A DNA stretch of 64,000 bases from an uncultured Collinsella sp. (GTDB lineage: Bacteria; Actinomycetota; Coriobacteriia; Coriobacteriales; Coriobacteriaceae): NCBI GenBank assembly GCA_900542555.1, contig UQNU01000002.1, forward strand, positions 4,345 through 68,344, in the 5' to 3' direction. Position 1 is the first letter of the stretch; each line of letters starts with the position of its first letter. The notes under the pieces are model-generated. The model saw nothing but the letters and a program-made list of their open reading frames with translations, ran no database searches and was not told the origin of the DNA. Of the stretch, positions 8,671-15,492 are shown piece by piece. Position numbers and translations under genes: made by a program.

Positions 8671-8802
8671 TTAGCTAAGTGAGTAGACTTTTTTGCGATA
8701 TCTCGAGCACATGGCTTTTGCACAAGGGCTCTACCTGCGGTTTTATGTTTCGCTATGCGGGTTGTGCTTGGCTATTGCAGAAAAGTCTACTCACTTAGGC
8801 TT
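8671..8802. repeat. Spaced inverted repeat, MITE-like, unknown origin
   Basis: A 17-base arm (8676-8692, TAAGTGAGTAGACTTTT) recurs as its exact reverse complement at 8781-8797. With one indel and a few mismatches the match extends to roughly 26 bases on each side. The roughly 90-base interior contains no convincing gene. The stretch 8554-8863 holds only this element and, presumably, the promoter of the helicase gene. No target-site duplication was recognised. Confidence 0.6.
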
Positions 8803-8863
8803 GAGGGTCGTTCGCTGGCGCCTATTTGCGCTTGTTTGCCGACGCCGCGACCATAAGAAGCCC

Positions 8864-9703
8864 CTAGGACTCTTGCGGTAAGCGCTTCTTGCCCTTGCGG
8901 GCGCGGTTTTTAAAGTTCTCGACGGCCTCTTCCATGCCTAGAGGCACATAGGTGAGCTCATCGAGATCGTCGGGCAGGTAGCAGGCGAGGCTCTGCTCCT
9001 GCGCGCGGCCCGCCGCGAGCTGTTCATCGCTGGGCTGCGCGCCGGGTGTGGCGCAAATGCCATAGACGACGGCACCCATCTCGCGCGTGCGGCATTCATA
9101 TTCGGTCTCAGGATGCTCGGGATGGTCGCGGCGGACGTCGTCACTTACCCAAAGCGTGTCGTAGCCTGCCGCGGCAAACTGTCCCAGGGCGTAATCGCGC
9201 AATGGCTTGCTGTCGGTTCGCAACGTGACGGTGGCGCCGCCCGAAAAGAGCGGGCGGTAGAGCATCAGATGGTCGACATGGACGAGTCGTTTATTAGCGT
9301 ACTTGGCCTTGGGCTGCGGCGTGGGAAAGTTAATGGTGATGGCATCGAGCTCGCCTGCGGCAAACAGCTGTGGCAGCGATGCGGCGCCTCGGGGCAGGAC
9401 GAGTGCGTTGGATAGTCCCTGTTCGCAGATTTTCTGCGCGGCATAGGCGATGCAGATGGGCTCCTGGTCCATGCCGATAAAGAGGGTGTCGGGCTCGCGG
9501 TGGGCGCGCTCGACCAGATAGGTTCCCTTGCCACAGCCAAGATCCAGGTGAAGGTGTTCGAAGGGCTTGCTGCCAGCTGGCGCGCAAGCCTCGCGCCAAT
9601 CTCCGGCATAAGCCTCGGGGTTCGTCTCGATCGCATCGGCGTAGCGCTCCAGGCGCTCCTCGAGCACAAAGTTCTTAGGCGTGCGAACGTGGACGGCTCC
9701 CAT
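8864..9703 (-). CDS. trmB: tRNA (guanine-N7-)-methyltransferase, TrmB family
   Basis: The 279-residue protein has the SAM-binding DLGCGKGTYL motif, the IGMDQEP strand and the late TDSKPLRDY segment of TrmB, which methylates G46 in the variable loop of many tRNAs. The signature usually written NFPDPWPK is here NFPTPQPKAKYANKRL, so the Asp and Trp are replaced while PK and KRL remain. The C-terminus is longer than in short bacterial TrmB proteins and ends in a basic tail (RARKGKKRL). AAGGAGCCTC precedes the ATG. A related SAM enzyme with altered specificity cannot be excluded. Confidence 0.85.
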   Translation of the reverse strand: MGAVHVRTPKNFVLEERLERYADAIETNPEAYAGDWREACAPAGSKPFEHLHLDLGCGKGTYLVERAHREPDTLFIGMDQEPICIAYAAQKICEQGLSNALVLPRGAASLPQLFAAGELDAITINFPTPQPKAKYANKRLVHVDHLMLYRPLFSGGATVTLRTDSKPLRDYALGQFAAAGYDTLWVSDDVRRDHPEHPETEYECRTREMGAVVYGICATPGAQPSDEQLAAGRAQEQSLACYLPDDLDELTYVPLGMEEAVENFKNRARKGKKRLPQES

Positions 9704-9821
9704 GAGGCTCCTTGGTCATAAGTATGGAACGCATAGCTGCGCGTTCCGTCAATGGGTTGAAAAAGGGTGGGCATAGTTTGCCCGAAAGATGCGGTGCGGC
9801 TCGGCGGCGAGTCGTCGGTGC

Positions 9822-10694
9822 CTACAGACGCTTGAGAATCACATAGCGGTTGAGCTCGCCGCTGCGACCGTCGGCATGGAAGCGCTCAAGCTCGCGCACG
9901 GGGACCTCGCCGCTCTTGTAGAACGTACGGACGCCGCGCACCAGGTCGGTGATCTGCTGGTCGTCAAAGTGATGGCAATAGCGATAGGCATGGCGGTCGT
10001 TTTGCCAGCCAATGAGGTGGTCGCCGGCTTCAAACTGCGCGGAATCGTAACCCTCAAACGGCGGGGTGAGCTCGGCGCGGGCTTCGGCCCGAACGGCCTT
10101 GCGCGCCATGCGCTCGTCGTTCATAAACTCCCAAAAGCTGATGGCGATGATGCCGCCCGGGCGCGTCTGGCGCACCAGGGCGTCGAGCACGCGTACGCGG
10201 TACTCGCATGACGGCACGTGGTGCATAAAGCCAAAACAGACCGAGATGTCGGCGAGCGGGGCGTCGAAAAGCACGTCGTGTGTCTCGGCGGGGTTGAGCT
10301 TCATGAGGGCGTCGAGCACGTCGAGCTCCTGGAAGTGCAGGTTGGGAATGCGCAGGGCGTGGCCATGTGCATCGATGGCCAAATCTTGGCACGAGTCGAC
10401 ACCATAGAACTCAAACGGGCAACTGGCATCTGCCGAGGGGTTTGCGCCGTTGACGCCCTTGGCGGCGAGTGCGCCGCCGGCGGCAAAGTTCTCGAATCGC
10501 ATATTGCCGCAGGCAAGATCGAAGACGCGGACGGGATGCTCGATGGTGGCGACGTCGAGCTGTTCGAGTGCGATGTCCATGGTGCGCACCCAGCCGGGCC
10601 ACGGGGCCTGGCGCGTATCGGAGAAGGAGGCGGAGTGCTCGCGATAGAACGTATTGTTGAGCTGGATGAGCGATGAGGCGAAATCGCGGTTCAC
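9822..10694 (-). CDS. Class I SAM-dependent methyltransferase
   Basis: The preferred start is the GTG at 10694 (290 residues): a GGAGGG lies 11 bases upstream, and the 45 extra residues of the longer frame are Cys-rich and unlike the family. The SAM-binding loop is VFDLACGNMRFENF; the acidic loop is YGVDSCQDL; the later motif is SVCFGFMHHVPS, followed by LVRQTRPGGIIAISFWEF. The early RQAPWPGW segment is a feature of a small family of uncharacterised methyltransferases found in Actinobacteria. Substrate is unknown. It neighbours trmB on the same strand, but about 120 bases separate them. Confidence 0.8.
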   Translation of the reverse strand: MNRDFASSLIQLNNTFYREHSASFSDTRQAPWPGWVRTMDIALEQLDVATIEHPVRVFDLACGNMRFENFAAGGALAAKGVNGANPSADASCPFEFYGVDSCQDLAIDAHGHALRIPNLHFQELDVLDALMKLNPAETHDVLFDAPLADISVCFGFMHHVPSCEYRVRVLDALVRQTRPGGIIAISFWEFMNDERMARKAVRAEARAELTPPFEGYDSAQFEAGDHLIGWQNDRHAYRYCHHFDDQQITDLVRGVRTFYKSGEVPVRELERFHADGRSGELNRYVILKRL

Positions 10695-10961
10695 GGCGCG
10701 GGACTCCCTCCGTTGGCGGTGCGGAATAAACAGTACGACCATACTACCGTTAACGCCGCAACGGGGACAACCGAGCCGTGGGTCATTGCTTTGTTTGGAC
10801 ACATTTCCGCAGCTCATATGTGCCCGCAACCGCCGGTTGTCAAAAATCTCACTAGAATAGGTGGCATGCTTTTGGCGGTGGCGGATAGATTTTTAACTGT
10901 GCAAGGCGCCTTAAGAACAAAAACGGTCCGGCGGCACGGCTGGCATCACATAGGAGGAACC

Positions 10962-11684
10962 ATGAATGTAGAAACTGCACAGCGGCTCGCCGACCTTCGT
11001 CGCAGCAAGGGCTTTAGCCAAGAAGGGCTGGCACGAAAGCTGGGACTGTCGCGCCAGGCGGTCAGTAAATGGGAGCGCGCGGAGAGCTCGCCCGATACCG
11101 AGAACCTGATCTCGCTCGCCAAGCTCTATGGCGTGAGTTTGGACGAGCTCCTCAATCCGAGCGATGAGATCGAGGACGATATCGAGTTTGAGAACGAGGA
11201 CCGCGCTCGTCAGCGCGAGGCCGAGGCGGCAGAGCGCGCCCGCACACATGAGGCGGCGGCACGCGCCACCGAGGCGGCAACGCAGGCGAGTGATGCTGCG
11301 GCCAAGGCGGCACAAGCGGCAAGCTGGAGTGCGCAGGCCGCCAATGCCGCTACGGCGCAGGCGACGAGTGGCACCGCGGTTGGCTCGACTCCGGTGAAGG
11401 GCCCGTTCCAGTCGTTCCCGTATTGGGCCGTGTGCTGGCTGCTGTTCTTTTTGCTGATGTTCCTGTTTGGTGCCGGTCCCTTTGCCGCGCTGATCTTCTT
11501 TACGATTCCCATCTATCACTGGGTGGCGCGTGCGCTCGATGGCGATTGGGCGCGCGGGGATATTCAGGTTGGCCCGGCGTCGGTGGCGATCAAGGTCCAG
11601 GGGAAGGATACTTCTGCGGAACCTGATGCTGGCGTGGCTACCGCGGCCACCGCTGAGCCATGTGCCAAAGAGGGTGACGAATGA
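10962..11684 (+). CDS. XRE-family HTH regulator with C-terminal membrane segments
   Basis: Start 10962 is chosen because AGGAGG lies six bases upstream. The 240-residue protein has an N-terminal Cro/C1-type helix-turn-helix (about residues 5-60, with SRQAVSKWERAESSPD), an Ala/Glu-rich linker (70-150) and two hydrophobic segments (about 158-190). It ends in a short soluble tail. A DNA-binding domain joined to membrane helices suggests sensing at the membrane. The stop overlaps the start of the next gene as ATGA, so the two are translationally coupled and probably form one regulator/envelope unit. Confidence 0.88.
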   Translation: MNVETAQRLADLRRSKGFSQEGLARKLGLSRQAVSKWERAESSPDTENLISLAKLYGVSLDELLNPSDEIEDDIEFENEDRARQREAEAAERARTHEAAARATEAATQASDAAAKAAQAASWSAQAANAATAQATSGTAVGSTPVKGPFQSFPYWAVCWLLFFLLMFLFGAGPFAALIFFTIPIYHWVARALDGDWARGDIQVGPASVAIKVQGKDTSAEPDAGVATAATAEPCAKEGDE

Positions 11685-12583
11685 TGAAGCTCTCGCATGA
11701 GTCTAAGAGGCGCTTGGGCATTGGCATCGGAGCGTTTGTGCTCATCATCGGGCTTGTCTTTGGCACTTCGCGGACTTTGATTCATTTTGATGGACCGTGG
11801 GATCTCAACGATGTTGTATCCGGCTTGTCTGGTATGGACGATGCGTTTGACGAGGACGATTCCTTGAATAGCGGTAACTATTCCGCTCGGCCTCAACAGC
11901 TTTCGAGCGAAACGTTTGATGCCGACGCGTTCACATCGCTTGACTTGGACGTGACGTCGGGCACGGTCGAGGTCAAACACGTCTCCGGCGGGCCAGTGCG
12001 CGTGATTGAAAGCGGTCGCGTGGCAACGGGGACCGTTGCCTTCGATGCGGCAACCCAGAACCTGGCCGAAATCAAGGGCTCTACGCTCAAGATTCGCCAG
12101 TTCGATTGCGATGACGAGCGCGCCATTGACCGCACGGTTACCGTCGAACTGCCGCGCAAAGTTGCCGATAACATGGTGGGCATTACAGCGAATGTAGGAT
12201 CGGGTGATCTGACGGTCGCGGGCATTGCGTGTCATGACCTCAACCTGACTCTGGACTCGGGAGACGTTGAGTTTACGGGCACCGTGATCGATACCCTGAA
12301 TGCCGAGGTCGGTTCGGGCGATGTGACGTTCGAGCTTTACCCGGCCCCCATGAAGTCGATGGACGTGAGTGTGGGCTCGGGCGATGTGGAGATGACGGTT
12401 CCGAACTCGACGGGCTTTAAGGCGAGCCTCACCTTGGGTAGCGGCGACTTCGAGAGCGATTTCCTTCCGCTTGGCTACGACGGCGAGACCATTTTGAATC
12501 TTGAATTCGATAACGGTGACAAGTCTGCCACGTATCGTTTTGAGGTCGGTTCGGGCGACATGTCGTTTGATTCGGAGTATTGA
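11681..12583 (+). CDS. DUF4097-family membrane-anchored beta-repeat protein
   Basis: The 300-residue product has one N-terminal membrane segment (about residues 9-30) followed by an extracytoplasmic region. That region contains repeated short beta strands marked by GSGD or a variant: VGSGDLTV, LDSGDVEF, VGSGDVTF, VGSGDVEM, LGSGDFES and VGSGDMSF. This is the DUF4097 (adhesin/LiaF-type) beta-helix pattern. It overlaps the HTH gene by four bases. In other bacteria such proteins sit next to PadR or XRE regulators and take part in envelope-stress responses; that role is inferred here. Confidence 0.85.
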   Translation: MMKLSHESKRRLGIGIGAFVLIIGLVFGTSRTLIHFDGPWDLNDVVSGLSGMDDAFDEDDSLNSGNYSARPQQLSSETFDADAFTSLDLDVTSGTVEVKHVSGGPVRVIESGRVATGTVAFDAATQNLAEIKGSTLKIRQFDCDDERAIDRTVTVELPRKVADNMVGITANVGSGDLTVAGIACHDLNLTLDSGDVEFTGTVIDTLNAEVGSGDVTFELYPAPMKSMDVSVGSGDVEMTVPNSTGFKASLTLGSGDFESDFLPLGYDGETILNLEFDNGDKSATYRFEVGSGDMSFDSEY

Positions 12584-12627
12584 GGCAGACGAAAACCTAG
12601 GCGAAGATATAGACGCGCTGTTTGATG

Positions 12628-12661
12628 AAGGCGCCGAAGCCGAGATCGGCTCCGGCGCCTT
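12628..12661 (+). terminator. Terminator after the DUF4097 gene
   Basis: AAGGCGCCG-A-AGCCGA and TCGGCT-C-CGGCGCCTT form a near-perfect stem followed by T-rich sequence (TTGCCTTT). It separates the regulator unit from elp3. Confidence 0.75.
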
Positions 12662-12665
12662 TGCC

Positions 12666-12671
12666 TTTACA
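12666..12671 (+). promoter_or_regulatory. -10 element suggesting a leaderless or near-leaderless elp3 mRNA
   Basis: TACAAT matches the -10 consensus at five of six positions and ends only eight bases before the elp3 ATG at 12680, so transcription would begin at or just before the start codon. No good -35 hexamer is visible. A GGGGG run touches the ATG. Confidence 0.4.
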
Positions 12672-12679
12672 ATGGGGGC

Positions 12680-14587
12680 ATGGAACAGATTATCTTGAAC
12701 ATACTCGAGGCTCTGCGTCGCGGCGAGACCGTGGATGACAAAGCGCTCGTCAAACTGATACATGCCGAGGCGCGCCGTGAGGGTGCCGACAAACGCGATT
12801 TGGCCAAGCGCCGCCTGCTGCCGTTCTACCAGCGGGTTAAACGTGAGGAGCCGGCTCGTTGGGCTGGGTGGAATGTCGATGCCGAGCTGGAACGTCAACT
12901 GCTGCAGGTGCTGAGGATGAAGCCTCGTCGCACGGCTTCGGGCGTGGCGACCATTACCGTCATCACCAAGCCCTGGCCATGCTCGGGCGATTGCCTGTTT
13001 TGCCCTAACGATCTGCGCATGCCCAAAAGCTATCTGCACGCCGAGCCGGCGTGCGCCCGTGCGGAGCAAAATTGCTTCGATCCGTATCTGCAGGTGAGCG
13101 CCCGTTTGACGGCGCTTTCGCAAATGGGGCATGCAACCGACAAGATCGAGCTCATTGTGCTCGGTGGTACCTGGAGTGACTATCCGGAAGGGTATCAAAC
13201 ATGGTTTATATCGGAGCTCTTCCGTGCGCTCAATGACGATGCCGTCGCCGGCGTGGCGGCCAACCCCATGTTGGCGCGTCCGGGCATCAGCCGTGCCGAG
13301 GCGGGGCGCCTGCTCGACGATGCGCCTGCCGATGCCCTGCCGCCGGTGGTGGCGGAGCGCCGCGAGCGCTATCGGGCTGCCGGCATTGCGACAGACGAGG
13401 CTGAGCTCGCTGCCGGCGTTGCCGACGAGCAGGGGCGTGTGGATGCTTCTGTGGGCGGCTACAACCGCGCGGTACGTCGCCTGTACGGCCCCGGTACGCC
13501 ATGGGGCGAGGTTGCCGAGTGGCAGATGGCAACGATGGAGGAGCTTGAGCGCCAGCAGCGCATCAACGAGACGGCGAAGCATCGCGTGGTAGGGCTCGTT
13601 ATCGAGACGCGCCCCGATGCTGTAACGCCGCAGGCCCTCACGCTTATCCGCCGCCTGGGCTGCACCAAGATTCAGATGGGTATCCAGAGTCTCGACCAGC
13701 ATTTGCTCGATATCAACGATCGTCGCATTTCGGTGGCGCAGATTGAGCGGGCGTTTTCGCTTGCGCGTCTGTTTGGCTTTAAGATCCACGCGCATTTTAT
13801 GCTTAACCTGCTGGGCGCCACGCCCGAGGGGGACAAGCGCGACTACGAGCGCTTTATGACCGAAGGGGCCTTTATGCCCGACGAGGTCAAGGTTTATCCG
13901 TGTGCGCTCATCGAGGGCTCGCGTCTGGTGGGCCGCTATGAGCGCGGCGAGTGGCGCCCCTATACCGAGGATGAGCTGCTCGATGTGCTGGTCGACGACA
14001 TCGTGGTGACGCCGGCGTTCTGCCGCATCAGTCGCATGATCCGCGACTTTAGCTCCGACGACATCATGGTGGGCAACAAGAAGCCCAACCTGCGCCAGCT
14101 CGTTGAGAACCGCCTGGCTGCTCAGGGTGACGGTACGACAGTGCGTGAGATTCGCTATCGCGAGATCAGCACGGCGGGCGCCGACTTGGATGAGCTATCT
14201 CTTGATGAGGAAGTGGCGTACGAGACGCCAGTGACTTACGAGCGCTTTTTGCAGTGGGTGACGCCGCAGGGCAAGATCGCGGGCTTTTTGCGGTTGTCGC
14301 TGCCCGACCATTCGTTTGTTGCCGCGCATGCGGACGATTTGCCGACGTCGCCGGACGAGGCGATGATTCGCGAGGTGCACGTGTATGGCATGGCGGCGCG
14401 CGTGGGCGACCAGGGCCAGGCGGCGCAGCATCACGGGCTGGGGCGTTTGCTCGTAGAGCGTGCGTGCGAGATTGCCCGGGATGCGGGTTATGCGCGTATC
14501 AACGTGATTAGCGCGATTGGCACACGCGAGTACTATCGCCATCTTGGATTTTATGACCATGGCCTTTATCTGCAAAAGGAGCTCTAG
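12680..14587 (+). CDS. elp3: Bacterial Elp3: radical SAM / GNAT tRNA-modifying enzyme
   Basis: The 635-residue protein has the Elp3 architecture: an N-terminal tRNA-binding region, a radical SAM domain and a C-terminal GNAT domain. The cluster cysteines are Cys101, Cys105 and Cys108 in CSGDCLFC, the CxxxCxxC spacing. IETRPDAVT and QMGIQSLDQ are further radical SAM landmarks, and QHHGLGRLLVERA plus the YYRHLGF ending mark the acetyl-CoA site. In eukaryotes and archaea Elp3 starts cm5U formation at U34 of tRNA, and bacterial versions such as that of Dehalococcoides are active alone. A spermidine-synthase-like gene follows with no gap. Confidence 0.92.
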   Translation: MEQIILNILEALRRGETVDDKALVKLIHAEARREGADKRDLAKRRLLPFYQRVKREEPARWAGWNVDAELERQLLQVLRMKPRRTASGVATITVITKPWPCSGDCLFCPNDLRMPKSYLHAEPACARAEQNCFDPYLQVSARLTALSQMGHATDKIELIVLGGTWSDYPEGYQTWFISELFRALNDDAVAGVAANPMLARPGISRAEAGRLLDDAPADALPPVVAERRERYRAAGIATDEAELAAGVADEQGRVDASVGGYNRAVRRLYGPGTPWGEVAEWQMATMEELERQQRINETAKHRVVGLVIETRPDAVTPQALTLIRRLGCTKIQMGIQSLDQHLLDINDRRISVAQIERAFSLARLFGFKIHAHFMLNLLGATPEGDKRDYERFMTEGAFMPDEVKVYPCALIEGSRLVGRYERGEWRPYTEDELLDVLVDDIVVTPAFCRISRMIRDFSSDDIMVGNKKPNLRQLVENRLAAQGDGTTVREIRYREISTAGADLDELSLDEEVAYETPVTYERFLQWVTPQGKIAGFLRLSLPDHSFVAAHADDLPTSPDEAMIREVHVYGMAARVGDQGQAAQHHGLGRLLVERACEIARDAGYARINVISAIGTREYYRHLGFYDHGLYLQKEL

Positions 14588-15466
14588 ATGAACAAGCCGA
14601 GTGTTTCTGCCGGCGTCGTTGCCGGCGTTGCTCTGGGAGCCGCGGCGCTTGGTGCGGCCGCTGTCGCTGTTCGTGCTGCCTGCCTGCAGGTCGCGCGAAC
14701 CCGCAATGGGCTGGCGCGTGTGAAACGCGTGCACGATGAGGGCGGCGATGAGATTCGCGTGTTGGTGCAAGGCGGCGTCTACCAAAGCGCAAGCTACGTT
14801 GGCGAGCGTTGGGCGGAGCCCGTCTTTGCGTACTATCGCGCATTTGACGATGTGTTCGAGGCCGAAGACGCAATGCGTGATGCTTACGGGCATGGTATCG
14901 ACCGTATGCTCATGCTGGGCGGCGGCGGGTTTGCCTATCCTAAGTTCGCTCTGATGTCGCACGAGGGCTTGCGCATGGACGTCATCGAGTATGACGGAGA
15001 GATTACGCGCCTGGCGCGCCGCTGGTTCTACCTAGACGAGCTGGAGCGCACGGTTGGTGATCGCCTGCGGGTGATTACCGCCGAGGCGCGATCGTATCTG
15101 GGCGTGACGAGTGTGGGGCATCGCCGCTACGACGTGGTCGTGAGCGATTGCTTTGGCGGTGCCGAGCCCGTGCGCGAGCTGGCGACGGTCGAGGCGTTGC
15201 GTCTAGTGCGGGGCAGCTTGAACCCGGGCGGCATCTACGTTGCCAATATCGTGAGCACGAACGAGGGGAGCGATGTGTCGTTCCTGCGCGATTGCGCCGC
15301 CACGGCGTTCGAGGTGTTCGACCACGCTTGGGTGATTCCCTGCGGCGACGCGGAGTTCGGCGGCGAGGAAAACTACCTGCTCATTGCCAGCGACGGCGAC
15401 TATGCCTTTGCCGAAGCCGTGCCCTTCGACACCGACTTCCTCGGCACCGTCCTTCACGACAAGTAA
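14588..15466 (+). CDS. Spermidine-synthase-like methyltransferase-fold protein with N-terminal membrane segment
   Basis: The 292-residue product starts directly after the elp3 stop, with AAGGAG in the end of elp3 as ribosome site. Residues 5-30 are hydrophobic and could anchor it in the membrane. The rest is a Rossmann fold of the spermidine synthase group: MLMLGGGGFAYPKFAL (glycine loop), MDVIEYDGEITRLARR (acidic ribose-binding position), YDVVVSDCFGG and LRLVRGSLNPGGIYVANI. Such stand-alone proteins are usually annotated as fused-MFS/spermidine-synthase-like, and their substrate is mostly unknown. Polyamine synthesis should not be assumed. Confidence 0.8.
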   Translation: MNKPSVSAGVVAGVALGAAALGAAAVAVRAACLQVARTRNGLARVKRVHDEGGDEIRVLVQGGVYQSASYVGERWAEPVFAYYRAFDDVFEAEDAMRDAYGHGIDRMLMLGGGGFAYPKFALMSHEGLRMDVIEYDGEITRLARRWFYLDELERTVGDRLRVITAEARSYLGVTSVGHRRYDVVVSDCFGGAEPVRELATVEALRLVRGSLNPGGIYVANIVSTNEGSDVSFLRDCAATAFEVFDHAWVIPCGDAEFGGEENYLLIASDGDYAFAEAVPFDTDFLGTVLHDK

Positions 15467-15492
15467 GTCTCTCCGTCCCAAAAAGACTGGTC

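Noticed and set aside
8693..8881. 61-codon frame overlapping the spaced inverted repeat
   Set aside because: It starts inside one repeat arm, has no ribosome site and runs into the 3' end of the opposite-strand trmB gene.
11564..13795. 743-codon open frame on the minus strand
   Set aside because: It lies opposite the elp3 and DUF4097 genes, is very Arg/His/Ala-rich and has no domain; it is a GC-driven shadow of real genes.
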